Assembly (NCBI RefSeq): GCF_002250655.1
Contig: NZ_NOZR01000001.1
Location: forward strand, 310,001-374,000
Direction: 5' to 3'
DNA length: 64,000 bases
DNA from: Mycolicibacterium sphagni
Lineage (GTDB): Bacteria; Actinomycetota; Actinomycetes; Mycobacteriales; Mycobacteriaceae
How positions within the stretch are numbered: the stretch's first letter is position 1; each line of letters starts with the position of its first letter. The notes below the pieces were generated by a model. It was not told the DNA's origin. It saw nothing but the letters and a program-made list of their open reading frames with translations, and did no database searches. Shown here in pieces: positions 46,113 to 54,471 of the stretch. The position numbers and the translations under genes are program-made.

Positions 46113-47243
46113 ATGATCGGTGTTGTACTCAAGCGGTGGTGGCGGCATTCCGCTCATTACGAGTGGTTGAGCGGCTACCTCGCCGATCGGGGAATGCGTG
46201 GGGCAACGCGAGCCCTGATGGCCTTCATCGCCGCCTCGATGGTGGCATGCCTGCTGGGCTTGCTGCGGTCTGCCGACGGGCCGATCGGAACGGCTCCCAT
46301 CACGATGACCTGGCTGGCTATCGCGGGCGGGATTGCGGGGGCTGCGCTGTGGGTCCTGAAGTGGCCGACGCGTCGTGAATCATTCGCTTTCGCCGTGATC
46401 ACCAACGCGTCGATCGCCCTGGCTTGCCTGGCTTATCCAAGTCCACTGCCGGCGGTGACCGGGTGTATCGCCTTCGCCACGATCGGGGCGTACATCGCGT
46501 TCTTCCACACCACGGGATTGGTGCTGTACAACTTCGTCGTCGCGTCCGCTGTGGTCACGCTCGGTGCGTCCAGGCTGGCGGCGTCCGGGCATCCGGTACT
46601 GGCCGTAGTGGACTGGTGGCTCATCATCCAGATCAATATCGCGCTGCCGTTGGCGATCCAGATCCTGGTGCGGGCTCTTGGCGTGGATCTGCTTCGCGCT
46701 GAACGTGACCCGTTGACGGGGTTGCTCGATCGGCGAACATTCCACCGTCACACGTCGAGTCTGATCGGCTCGGGCCTCGCCGTCGACGCCCATCTGGTCG
46801 TGGCGCTCATCGATCTGGATGCCTTCAAGTCCATCAATGACCGTTATGGGCACGCGGCAGGCGACGAAGCCCTGGTGCATGTGGCGCAGGCCATCGCGGG
46901 GGCCGCCGGGGATGGGGCGGTGGTCGCGCGCAGCGGCGGCGAGGAATTCCTGGTGGCCACGACGGCACCGACGCCGGACTGCCACGAACTGGCGCAACGG
47001 TTATGCACCGCCATAGCCGAGTCGCCGGCAGGTGTAACCGCCAGTGTCGGCACTACCGCCGTCCGGCTGGGCGACGCCGATTGCCATGACAAACCGCTGG
47101 TCGACCGGCTCGTGGCCACCGCCGACTGGGCGATGTATCGCGCTAAACGCGCGGGGGGCAACGGCTTCCGCCACCAGGACACCGATCCCATCGGCCGCCG
47201 GCCGCCCGACGCCAATGGCGGCGTGAGCCAGTCGATCGCCTAG
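46113..47243 (+). CDS. Membrane-bound GGDEF diguanylate cyclase
   Basis: 376 residues. About six hydrophobic helices (residues 30-190, including ALMAFIAASMVACLLGLL, ITMTWLAIAGGIAGAALW, WWLIIQINIALPLAIQIL) precede the GGDEF domain, which starts at ERDPLTGLLDRRTF. The signature reads RSGGEEF, so cyclase activity is likely, and the metal-binding aspartate lies in ALIDLDAFKSIND. No PDE (EAL) domain is attached. With the preceding GAF-ANTAR gene it forms a signalling pair. The 3' end overlaps the next convergent ORF by 4 nt. Confidence 0.88.
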   Translation: MIGVVLKRWWRHSAHYEWLSGYLADRGMRGATRALMAFIAASMVACLLGLLRSADGPIGTAPITMTWLAIAGGIAGAALWVLKWPTRRESFAFAVITNASIALACLAYPSPLPAVTGCIAFATIGAYIAFFHTTGLVLYNFVVASAVVTLGASRLAASGHPVLAVVDWWLIIQINIALPLAIQILVRALGVDLLRAERDPLTGLLDRRTFHRHTSSLIGSGLAVDAHLVVALIDLDAFKSINDRYGHAAGDEALVHVAQAIAGAAGDGAVVARSGGEEFLVATTAPTPDCHELAQRLCTAIAESPAGVTASVGTTAVRLGDADCHDKPLVDRLVATADWAMYRAKRAGGNGFRHQDTDPIGRRPPDANGGVSQSIA

Positions 47244-47518
47244 CGCTTCGCGTTGTCGATGAAGCGCTGAATACCGGCGTGGTCTTTGTAACCGTCGGAA
47301 CCTTTGGCGTCGGAGTTCACGTCGAATCCGTACGGGCCGAGGTATCGCGTTGCGGTGTCGGGTGATTGGTCGTTTATCACGTGAATTGCCTTGTAGGTCT
47401 TCATATGTGGCAGGCGTTGCTTGATCAGCGCGGCCTGCGCGGGCGAGGTGTCACCGTGACGTGGAGGTCGCTGCGTCAAGGCGAAGCAGGGCGGGGGCGT
47501 CTGTCGTTGGGGCGTCAC
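47240..47518 (-). CDS. Small hypothetical protein coupled to the beta-propeller gene
   Basis: 92 residues from the GTG at 47518, which overlaps the preceding TGA (GTGA), suggesting translational coupling. The C-terminal half ([40 protein letters not shown]) is more protein-like than the proline-rich start, and an internal ATG at 47404 could be used instead. The [12 protein letters not shown] stretch is an acidic loop of calcium-binding appearance, but this is weak. It may be a remnant of a larger gene. No family recognised. Confidence 0.4.
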   Translation of the reverse strand: MTPQRQTPPPCFALTQRPPRHGDTSPAQAALIKQRLPHMKTYKAIHVINDQSPDTATRYLGPYGFDVNSDAKGSDGYKDHAGIQRFIDNAKR

Positions 47519-49887
47519 CCCACTAGCGAGATCACCGACACCGTCCCCACGAGGCTGTCATTGCCGAGCCCGTTGGTGACGTAGGCGGTGCCGTTGGGGG
47601 CAACGGCCACCCCAAGCGGGTTAGTGCCGACCGTGATGGGGTTACCGATGACTTCGTTGGTGGCGGTGTCGATCACCACCACCGTGGTGCCGTTGTAGTC
47701 AGCGTTGCCCGGGTCGCCGTTGTAGGTTTCGGTGACGTAGGCCAGGCTGCCGTCGGGGCTGAACGCCACCCCTTCTGGTTGACCGCCGACGTTGATGGTC
47801 TTCGTGACCTGATTGGTGGCGGTGTTGATGACCGACACCGTGCCGTTGAATGTGGTGCCAGAAGTGGTGTTGCCGTCTTCGTTGACGACGTAGGCGAGGC
47901 TGCCGGTGGGGCTGACCGCCACCCCGTCCGGCCCAACGCCGACTTGCACGTTGGCGACGACAGAGTTGGTGGCGGTATTGACCACCTCCACCTCGCCCGG
48001 CGAGTTGCCGCCTCCAGTAGGGGGTTCGGTGACGGTGATGTAGAGCTGCTGGCCGTTGGGGCTGACCGCCACCCCCACCGGCCCGTAGTTGCCGTTGAGA
48101 CCGGGGAAGCTCGCGACGGGGCCGCCGACGGCGTTGGTGGTGGTATTGATCGAGGTCACCGATTCGCCGCCCTGGTTGGCAACGTAGGCCTGGCCGGTGC
48201 TACTGGTCGTCACCCCGAGGGGGCTGTCCGCCGTCGGCCCGGTGGGATTGCCGTTGCCGACCGGGACGTTGGTCACGGCGTTGGTGGCGGTGTCGATTAT
48301 CGACACCGTGCCGTTGTAAACGTCGGTGACGTAGACATCGTTGCCGGTGGTGCTGACCGCCACCCCATACGGATCGGGGTTACTGAGGGGGTTGCCGTTG
48401 CTGGCCGTGATGGGGATGTTAGTGACGACGGTGTTATACGTTGTTGTGTCGGCCGGATTGGTGTCGATCACCGACACTTGGGCGCCGCTGCCGCCGGTGT
48501 TGGTGACGTAGGCGTCGCTGCCGTCAGGGCTGACCGCCACCCCGATCGGGAACGTGCCGACGTTGATGGTGTTGGTGACTTTAAGTTGCGCGGCGGTGAT
48601 GGGGACGGTGATCGTGTCGCTGCTTGGGGGTGCGCCCGTCTTGGTGGCGGTTTCGGTGAAGCTGTCGTTCTTGGTGCCGGTCAGCTGGGCGGCCTCGGTG
48701 GGGATGTAAGTGAAGGTGCCGGTGGTGGGGTCGACGATGACCGAGCCGTTGGTGGGGGCGGCGGTGATGCTGTAGGTGTTTGTCCCGTTGGCGAAGCTCA
48801 CGGTGCCGGTCACCGCCCCAGTGGCGGACACGGTGCAGGTTGCGCCCGTGCAGGTGCCGGTGCCCTTTGCCGTGCCAGAAATGGCGGTGCTGATCTGGCC
48901 GGCCACCTTCTGGTCGCGCGTGTTGACGCTGTTGATGAAACCGGCGACCTCGTCGAAGAAGCTGCTGAAGACCTCGGGAACTTTGCCGAGAACGGACACA
49001 TAAGTGCCGATTTTGTCGGCGATCCCGCCGAGGGTCCCGGTGGTTTGGGCGAAGGGGCCTGCATAGCCGTCGAGGCCGGTGACGAGGACCTTAAGCCCGG
49101 TGACGACGAGGGGGGAGGCGAGGACAGGGCGGGCGGCGATGAGGGCGAGTTCGGCCACCTCGGTGGCGGCAAGGGCGCCCTCGACGAAGGGGGCGGCGGC
49201 GACGACGGCGAGGACGCCGACGACAACGAGGCCGGTTACGGCGACACCGGCCAACAGCGGGTCGACGGGCGCGGCGGCGGGCGCGGCCGTGAGGGCGTCC
49301 GTGGTGAGGGCGGCGGCGCGAGTGGTGTCGATGCTCAGCAACGGGAACCCCCGCGTCAGCAGACTCGGCGCAGTGCTCGCAGGTGCTGGGGTTGTGGTCG
49401 TGGGCCGTGCAGCTGCCGCGGTGATTGTCCCTGCCTCGACCTTGCCGGTCGTGGCGGATGGGAACGGTGCCATAGCCTGGGCCGCGCTAGCCCTGGCGCC
49501 TGCACCGAGGGCTGTATGTGGCGCTGTCGCGGCGGCTTTCGATTCGGGGGTGCTCGCTGACACGGTGGTGGCGGTGGCTGCCGGGGTGGCCCGCAACCCT
49601 GGCTGGCTCGCCGCGCCTCCGCTGGTCGAGGAGGGGGATGCTGTCCTGAGCGACGGACTGCTGGACGCCGGCGATGCTGGGCTACTCGCGTGGGCCGATG
49701 ATGACGAATCACCCCGCCCGGTGGTGTCGGCGTAGGCGATCCCGGCAGTGCTGACCAGCGCTGCGCCCACCCCGAAGGTGATCGCACCAGCCCCCAGCCA
49801 GGCGTAGGGCTCGCGGTGACGTTGCGGAGCGCGGTGGCGGCCCTTCGTGTTCCTCGACGATGTCTTCGCCTGCTGCCCACCGGCCAT
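47515..49887 (-). CDS. Large secreted protein with C-terminal YVTN beta-propeller
   Basis: 790 residues from the ATG at 49887, 6 nt after GGGAGG. A basic N-terminal region precedes a hydrophobic signal-like helix ([27 protein letters not shown]), then a Ser/Ala/Thr/Pro-rich low-complexity part (about 60-190), a hydrophobic alanine-rich segment, an Ig-like/VCBS-type domain (about 340-450, NSFTE-like repeat), and about seven YVTN-type propeller blades ([26 protein letters not shown]). Such propellers bind carbohydrate or protein outside the cell. It resembles the long extracellular repeat proteins of environmental mycobacteria. Confidence 0.8.
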   Translation of the reverse strand: MAGGQQAKTSSRNTKGRHRAPQRHREPYAWLGAGAITFGVGAALVSTAGIAYADTTGRGDSSSSAHASSPASPASSSPSLRTASPSSTSGGAASQPGLRATPAATATTVSASTPESKAAATAPHTALGAGARASAAQAMAPFPSATTGKVEAGTITAAAARPTTTTPAPASTAPSLLTRGFPLLSIDTTRAAALTTDALTAAPAAAPVDPLLAGVAVTGLVVVGVLAVVAAAPFVEGALAATEVAELALIAARPVLASPLVVTGLKVLVTGLDGYAGPFAQTTGTLGGIADKIGTYVSVLGKVPEVFSSFFDEVAGFINSVNTRDQKVAGQISTAISGTAKGTGTCTGATCTVSATGAVTGTVSFANGTNTYSITAAPTNGSVIVDPTTGTFTYIPTEAAQLTGTKNDSFTETATKTGAPPSSDTITVPITAAQLKVTNTINVGTFPIGVAVSPDGSDAYVTNTGGSGAQVSVIDTNPADTTTYNTVVTNIPITASNGNPLSNPDPYGVAVSTTGNDVYVTDVYNGTVSIIDTATNAVTNVPVGNGNPTGPTADSPLGVTTSSTGQAYVANQGGESVTSINTTTNAVGGPVASFPGLNGNYGPVGVAVSPNGQQLYITVTEPPTGGGNSPGEVEVVNTATNSVVANVQVGVGPDGVAVSPTGSLAYVVNEDGNTTSGTTFNGTVSVINTATNQVTKTINVGGQPEGVAFSPDGSLAYVTETYNGDPGNADYNGTTVVVIDTATNEVIGNPITVGTNPLGVAVAPNGTAYVTNGLGNDSLVGTVSVISLVG

Positions 49888-50395
49888 GTCGGCCTCCCGC
49901 ACCCGTAGTTCGGTACAAGCCGACACCTGGAATGGCCCAGAAAATAGACGTGCACGAAAATTGGCAGGATATTGACAGATAAGTCAAATTATGCAGGCTG
50001 TGGATTCCAACAAAGGTCACTTGCCCTTTGCTGGATCCGCTGAGCGGCGAACACGTTCTCAGTCCAGTGTGAACCGGGGGCTTCCAGCGGGGCGGCCGTG
50101 GTGCCCGGTAACTCGCGGAGGTCGGCCAGCATCTGCGACGCCGTGATGGACGGCGTGAGTAAATCGGAGTCATCTGCATCTTGCGGGTGGCCGATCTTCT
50201 CGTCGCTACGGCCTCGACTTCCGCGAGATCACACCGAGGATGTCCGTCTGAGGGTGGTCATATCCTCCAGACTGCGTGGCTGAACCGGGACAACCGAGAG
50301 ACACGGGTGCAAACCGTTGAGCGACAGGAGGATTGGGCGACGCGATCGTAGCGGGGGTTACTCAGTCGTGCTTCCGAGGTCATACAGAAAATATG
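49888..50395. other. Non-coding stretch left of the integrated element
   Basis: About 500 bp of lower GC than its surroundings, between the beta-propeller start and the att site. The first 100 bp presumably hold the propeller gene's promoter. No convincing ORF, tRNA or terminator is visible; open frames here lack ribosome sites and protein-like composition. Confidence 0.5.
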
Positions 50396-50430
50396 GTGCC
50401 CCCGGCAGGATTCGAACCTGCGACACCGGC
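50396..50430 (-). other. Left att site: duplicated 3' end of tRNA-Arg
   Basis: Thirty-five bases match 60536-60570 with two differences. Read on the minus strand it is the end of a tRNA: part of the anticodon stem, T-arm GCAGG/CCTGC, acceptor CGGGGGC, discriminator A and an encoded CCA just beyond. It is the displaced original 3' end of the tRNA gene now at 60537-60609, and marks the outer boundary of the inserted element. Confidence 0.88.
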
Positions 50431-50624
50431 AAGTATCATGGCGTACGCGAACGTCCGCAGCAGTTCGTTAATGTACTGCCACGCAACATATTAGGATGAC
50501 TCCCATACGTGTGAGTCCGTCCCGATTCCGGCAGATTCGGCCGCGTTTGTATCGGGAAAGTGGAGACTTCCGCCGATGAGCTAAGGACCGTGCGGTGCTC
50601 GCTGCAGGTGGCAATGGACTTCCG

Positions 50625-51182
50625 TCATGGAAGCTGCTGCGACCGCTTAGCCATTACGAGGTCGTACTGTGCCTTGACCCAGCGCACACCTCCTTTGGCG
50701 GTGTGCACCTCGTAATCGGCCGGGTCGATGCCCACGGCCGAGGACAAGTCAGCCGCATTCCAGGGCGGGTCGGATAGTTCACCCCGAGCGGCCAGGAAGC
50801 CCTTCACGATCGAGCCAATGCCCTCGACGCAAAACCACTCGGGTTCGATGGAATGCCGTCGCAACAGCGCCGCCACGTGATCCACGTGGAAGGCGGGTTC
50901 ACGTGCAACGACAAACGCCCTTCGGGTGATCTTGCTGATGGTGTAAGCCGCCATCTGTTCGGTCTGCGCCTCGGACGGGTCATAGCGCGCGCGGTAATCG
51001 GATGCGAAGGGCTCGGGGAGCGACTCCAGCCAGTTATCCGAATCGTGTTCTATAGCGAACCTGATCTCGTCCCCCCGCGCCGACCTCGACAGGTTGGGCG
51101 TCGAGATCGCTGCAAATTCCCAGGTGGGCGCATTTCGACCTAGGCCAAGCGTTTTGATATCGACGAAGCAGTATCCGGTCAC
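50625..51182 (-). CDS. DEDDh exonuclease-fold protein with altered catalytic residues
   Basis: 185 residues from a GTG start. The overall layout resembles phage-encoded RNase T/DnaQ-type proteins: motif I FVDIKTLGLGRNAPTWEFAAI-like (normally D-x-E, here D-x-K), motif II in REPAFHVDHVAALLRRH, and motif III VHTAKGGVRWVKAQYDLV (normally H-T-A-L-x-D, here Gly for the last Asp). Two of the four metal-binding acids therefore seem replaced, suggesting a catalytically dead or altered protein. It is the leftmost gene in the element and its promoter region faces right. Confidence 0.6.
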   Translation of the reverse strand: MTGYCFVDIKTLGLGRNAPTWEFAAISTPNLSRSARGDEIRFAIEHDSDNWLESLPEPFASDYRARYDPSEAQTEQMAAYTISKITRRAFVVAREPAFHVDHVAALLRRHSIEPEWFCVEGIGSIVKGFLAARGELSDPPWNAADLSSAVGIDPADYEVHTAKGGVRWVKAQYDLVMAKRSQQLP

Positions 51183-51242
51183 TCGGCCACTTCAGCATCA
51201 TCGTGGGCTGGTCAGCAGAGCAATCCGTGAACCCGCCCCCAA

Positions 51243-51365
51243 ATGGACGATCCCGCCTATTACGAGCTGGACATCACCGGGCTGATCGACGGCGATTGGC
51301 TCAGATCAGCGGCGGCAATGGCGACCGACGATCTGGCCAGATGGCGGGCAGAGATGCACAGGTGA
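51243..51365 (+). CDS. Small hypothetical protein (40 residues)
   Basis: Starts with MDDPAYYELDITGLIDGDWL and ends WRAEMHR. The composition (acidic, with regular leucine/isoleucine spacing and no low-complexity) looks like a genuine short helical protein. The ribosome site is weak. It is in the element, divergent from the exonuclease-fold gene. No family recognised. Confidence 0.35.
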   Translation: MDDPAYYELDITGLIDGDWLRSAAAMATDDLARWRAEMHR

Positions 51366-51672
51366 CGATCTCCACCCGTGCCCTGAGTGAGAGATGATCG
51401 ACGCCATGTCAGCCGCGAGACCGCATACCAACGATTCGGCAAGGTTGGGTAGCGGGAACCTCAAGCTGCCGCCTGCGAGTTCCACACGAGGGCGTTCAAG
51501 TACTACGTCACGTACTTCTTCCTGGACTTCTTCCTGCGCCAGCGCACGCTGGCGCTGCGCAACCTGTGCATAACTTTCCGCGCGATATCCCCCAACTTGT
51601 CGGCGCATTTGTGCATGATGTGGGGGCGGTTGTGTTGTAGTCCCGGGTGGTGCCGGACACAGACCATCGGTA
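51366..51672. other. Stretch without a convincing gene inside the element
   Basis: Some 300 bp between the small ORF and a strong terminator. Open frames exist on both strands (for example 51306-51608 minus, with an RAESYAQVAQRQRALAQEE stretch) but none has a ribosome site or family resemblance, so no gene is claimed. It could hold a non-coding RNA ending at the terminator at 51673; no promoter is evident. Confidence 0.4.
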
Positions 51673-51705
51673 GGGGCCCCCGCTTCGGCGGGGGCCCCTC
51701 TTTGT
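51673..51705 (+). terminator. Strong intrinsic terminator
   Basis: GGGGCCCCCGC, loop TTCG, then the exact complement GCGGGGGCCCC, followed by TCTTTGTC. An 11-bp GC-only stem with a UUCG tetraloop and T-rich tail is a textbook rho-independent terminator. It must end a rightward transcript originating in 51183-51672. Confidence 0.85.
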
Positions 51706-51821
51706 CTTTCTGGTCAATTTCTCACGCGAAACGGTGTTGTGTTGCGGCGTGTCGTCGGACCGCGGCGGTAGCGTTCTCCTCACACCACCCGGAAATGGAC
51801 TGCGACCAGAGGGAGACCACG

Positions 51822-51887
51822 ATGATGCCCACATCGTCTGCCACCGCGACGCCGATGGAACTGCGTGTCCGGGATGCTATCGGCTAA
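51822..51887 (+). CDS. Possible 21-codon ORF
   Basis: Encodes MMPTSSATATPMELRVRDAI plus glycine. A GAGGGAGA ribosome site lies 7-8 nt upstream, which is the only reason to propose it. Could be a leader peptide for the gene starting at 52060. No similarity recognised. Confidence 0.25.
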   Translation: MMPTSSATATPMELRVRDAIG

Positions 51888-52059
51888 GTCATTCCGCGGG
51901 TCGAGAGCCCTCCCCGCCCCTCAGTCACCTCGGCGAAGCCCGAAGGTTCCCCGGTACCCACCATGGCCATCGGCCGGCACGTGGATTCGCGGCCCACCAA
52001 CATCCTTCTTGACCTTCAGCAGCAAGACGAAGATCAATCCCAAGGAAAGTTGGATCAAG

Positions 52060-52251
52060 ATGGCCAAGAAGCGCCACAAGGGGCCTTTGGGGCCCAACGG
52101 GTCCTGGAAACAGGGCCAGCGTGTTCCGGTCGGCGGGCAGTGGATCGACCAATTCGGTCGCATCCTCGACCTGACGGCACACTTCACCTTTCCACCGATT
52201 CCGGTAAAAGGTGAGTGCACCTTCTGGAAGCTCTACGAAGAAGCCGCGTAA
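52060..52251 (+). CDS. YjzC-like small protein
   Basis: 63 residues, MAKKRHKGPLGPNGSWKQGQ at the start. WKQGQRVPVGGQWIDQFGR, with later aromatic residues (FTFPPIPVKGECTFWKLYEE), resembles the YjzC family of small proteins (RFKPGxKxPxxGxY). The ATG at 52060 follows a weak AAGGAAAG. The function of YjzC-like proteins is unknown. A terminator hairpin follows. Confidence 0.5.
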   Translation: MAKKRHKGPLGPNGSWKQGQRVPVGGQWIDQFGRILDLTAHFTFPPIPVKGECTFWKLYEEAA

Positions 52252-52286
52252 GCGGATGCGGAGCAAACCAGTTATGTAGGTCGGAC

Positions 52287-52350
52287 GCCCTCTCGGGGAT
52301 CAGGCCGGTGCGCCAACACCGGTCCCCCGGGAGGGTTTCCCATTTTTTGG
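52287..52350 (+). terminator. Compound hairpin with T-run
   Basis: GCCCTCTCGGGG (52287-52298) can pair with CCCCGGGAGGGT (about 52325-52336), enclosing a smaller perfect hairpin CCGGTG-CGCCAA-CACCGG. It is followed by TTTCCCATTTTTT. It probably terminates the transcript of the YjzC-like gene. Confidence 0.7.
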
Positions 52351-52538
52351 GCGGATACACCGCCGCAACACGATTTCTACCACTGTTTGCCGAAGATGTG
52401 CCAGTTCTGGGGTAACTGCCTAGTCTCGATTCGCTGAGAGAATATTCACAGGTCACTGGCCCTTCAGTATGTGGGTCTGAAGGCGCTCAACGTTTCGAAG
52501 TCTGTCGGCGTCCCTCGTTCCGGTGGCGTGCCATCGAC

Positions 52539-52820
52539 ATGTCAGGGGTGGCGCGGGCCGCCATGTCGACGGCGGACGGCACCATGCCGAACGGCAAACA
52601 CCAGATGCTGACTGTGAATCCGCGCGGGGGCGCGCCGGGCATCGCCATGCCGGGCTGCTGGATCATCCCGAACTTCCCATCGGTGACTACCGTCTTCGCG
52701 CTCGTTTCCCAACTGGCGCTCGTAGACCGACGGCCAGATACTTTTGATCGCCGTGTGGTTTGGTCGCCCAGTCACGCGCCGTGTACGCAGGTTCCCCCGA
52801 TCGACACGGGCACGTCGTAG
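52539..52820 (+). CDS. Doubtful hypothetical ORF
   Basis: 93 residues from MSGVARAAMSTADGTMPNGK. The first 60 residues have reasonable composition (MLTVNPRGGAPGIAMPGCWI), but there is no ribosome site and the end overlaps the well-supported leftward gene ending at 52772 by 49 nt. Listed only because this gap holds nothing better. It may be a fragment of a larger lost gene. Confidence 0.2.
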   Translation: MSGVARAAMSTADGTMPNGKHQMLTVNPRGGAPGIAMPGCWIIPNFPSVTTVFALVSQLALVDRRPDTFDRRVVWSPSHAPCTQVPPIDTGTS

Positions 52821-53296
52821 GCGGACGACAGCAGCGACTGTAGCTCCTGCGATTTCGCAGGGCCGTGCTCGCGGTCCTTGAACACGTACAGGCCGTTGAT
52901 GGTCGCTTCTGCAGCTCGAAACTCGGGGTATAGCGGGCCGCCTGGGGCGCTGTCGGTGTGCGGCACGGCATGAGACAAGGTCACGCGGCCGATGACTAGG
53001 AATGGGGGTGTCGCGCTCTTTGGGATGGCGTTGAATCGGATCGCTCTCACTTGCCAGCGGATGTCGACGACGTTGGGCACTGCGTAGACGCCACAGAGGC
53101 AGTCGCTGGCGGGCGGGTCGTGCGCTGGATGGACCGGACACCGTGCTCGGAAGTGCTTTTGTGGCCACGCCGTTCGACCGTCGTATGGGGACCAAAGCAC
53201 GGCGTCGCGGGTGTTCACGGCGGCGGGGTCGACGCGCCAGAATCGCCATCCGTGGACCGTGCCGTTGGGCATGGCCGGTGGCTGGTGAAGAGTCAC
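52772..53296 (-). CDS. Phage-type hypothetical protein with cysteine cluster
   Basis: 174 residues from the GTG at 53296, which overlaps the lysin B stop (GTGA). The opening VTLHQPPAMPNGTVHGWRFW, SPYDGRTAWPQKHFRARCPV, CLCGVYAVPNVVD and VIGRVTLSHAVPHT pattern resembles a small hypothetical family found in actinobacterial prophages, as far as I recall; the function is unknown. Cysteines (RCPV..H..PPASDCLC) may bind metal. It is translated with the lysin gene. Confidence 0.65.
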   Translation of the reverse strand: MTLHQPPAMPNGTVHGWRFWRVDPAAVNTRDAVLWSPYDGRTAWPQKHFRARCPVHPAHDPPASDCLCGVYAVPNVVDIRWQVRAIRFNAIPKSATPPFLVIGRVTLSHAVPHTDSAPGGPLYPEFRAAEATINGLYVFKDREHGPAKSQELQSLLSSAYDVPVSIGGTCVHGA

Positions 53297-54237
53297 GCAG
53301 GTGACCGATTGGGGATGGGGCGAACAGTCGTCCAAGGTCGTGCCACCAGCGGATCACTGGGCGCCAAAATCGGCTCGGTGTAGACCTCAGCGGCGATCTC
53401 GTCGATGAAGTCGAGCGCCAAGTCGTAAACCGTCTCAGCGCCAGCCGGGAACGTGTCGTCCCGGTCGGTCAGCGGTGGATACCTCGGGTAGCGGACATGC
53501 CCGAAGTCGCCGATGGCCAGTGCGCCGGGAGTGCCGGGTGCGCCGAAGATACCGGCAAGCAGGTCGGGGGCGAGTGACGCGATGGCCGACAGCGGATCGA
53601 CCAGGCCGGTAAGGATCCCCACCGCGGCCCGCCACCCGGCACCGAGTGGCGATGTGCCCGTTGAAGTGATGATGTCGTCGACGTTTGCGTACTCCCGCCA
53701 CAGCCCGAACTCACAGTCAGTGAGCCGAGTCGGGAAAGAACCGCTGCCGCCGGTGTCGGATCCCGGAACGTCCCAGCAGCCAGACCACGGCGCATCCGGT
53801 GCTGTGAAGTCCCGCTGCCGCATCGGATTACCGAACAACACCGCGCCCTTGAAATCAGGCAGGCGGGCAGTCAGCGGCCCCGTGCGGAGGTCGTTGTAGA
53901 TCATCGACATCAGCGCCGCACCCTGGCTGTAGCCGCCGAGCACAATCGGCGTACCCAACGGAACAGACTGGATGTGTGCGCGGGCGATGTTGCGGCCATC
54001 GGCCAGGCTTGAATTCATCGGGAACGTCGCGGCGGCGTAGTTGATTTTCCTTGCGTCCCAAACCTGTTCGTCGAGCATCCGCCAGAACGGATCGTCGGTC
54101 ACCTGGCCGTTGAAGTAGAACTTTCGGCCAGCACGCTCGATGGTCGCCGCTGACGTGCCGATCGGGCTAATCGGCATCCCCATCACGTTGGTGAAGAACG
54201 CGGTACCGGTGGCGTACAGAAACAGCGGCTTGGGCAT
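53293..54237 (-). CDS. Mycobacteriophage lysin B (mycolyl-arabinogalactan esterase)
   Basis: 314 residues from MPKPLFLYATG (54237), with GGAG about 10 nt upstream. The alpha/beta-hydrolase nucleophile elbow is GGYSQGAALM (Ser104). A probable aspartate is in EYANVDDIITSTG and the histidine in DFGHVRYPRYP, followed by a cutinase-like C-terminus. LysB enzymes release mycolic acids from arabinogalactan at the end of phage infection. There is no signal peptide. It is the only phage lysis function in the element; no lysin A or holin is seen, so another phage or prophage may provide them. Confidence 0.85.
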   Translation of the reverse strand: MPKPLFLYATGTAFFTNVMGMPISPIGTSAATIERAGRKFYFNGQVTDDPFWRMLDEQVWDARKINYAAATFPMNSSLADGRNIARAHIQSVPLGTPIVLGGYSQGAALMSMIYNDLRTGPLTARLPDFKGAVLFGNPMRQRDFTAPDAPWSGCWDVPGSDTGGSGSFPTRLTDCEFGLWREYANVDDIITSTGTSPLGAGWRAAVGILTGLVDPLSAIASLAPDLLAGIFGAPGTPGALAIGDFGHVRYPRYPPLTDRDDTFPAGAETVYDLALDFIDEIAAEVYTEPILAPSDPLVARPWTTVRPIPNRSPA

Positions 54238-54471
54238 CGTGACTAACTCCGTTCTGGTGAGGTGCAGCAGGCCGCCGTGACTGTGCTCCTGTGATCGCCG
54301 CCAAAATGTGCATCCATGGATTGGTCCTTTTTCCTTTGCCTTTGGGGAGACTTGGCATTTGGGACGGGGCAGGGTGCGCGCTCGACAGCGCCCTACAACG
54401 CCGGAGGCGCACGCCTGCCCGCCCGCCGTGGCGTGGGCTGCCCAGGAGAGGTGGCCCACACCAACGACGGT

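Noticed and set aside
49709..50179. A leftward 156-residue frame upstream of the beta-propeller gene
   Set aside because: It overlaps the propeller's signal sequence in another frame, has an Arg/Pro-rich composition and no start signal.
50431..50590. A second tRNA-like stretch near 50565-50590 (reverse strand begins GGTCCTTAGCTCATCGGC) upstream of the att copy, possibly a tRNA split by a short intron
   Set aside because: The 5' bases do not pair with the acceptor CGGGGGC of the att copy, and no anticodon stem-loop can be formed; the TAGCTC similarity is probably chance.
51306..51608. A leftward 100-residue ORF with a helical stretch in the element
   Set aside because: No ribosome site, composition becomes unlike protein after residue 60, and it overlaps the small rightward ORF; not enough support to call.
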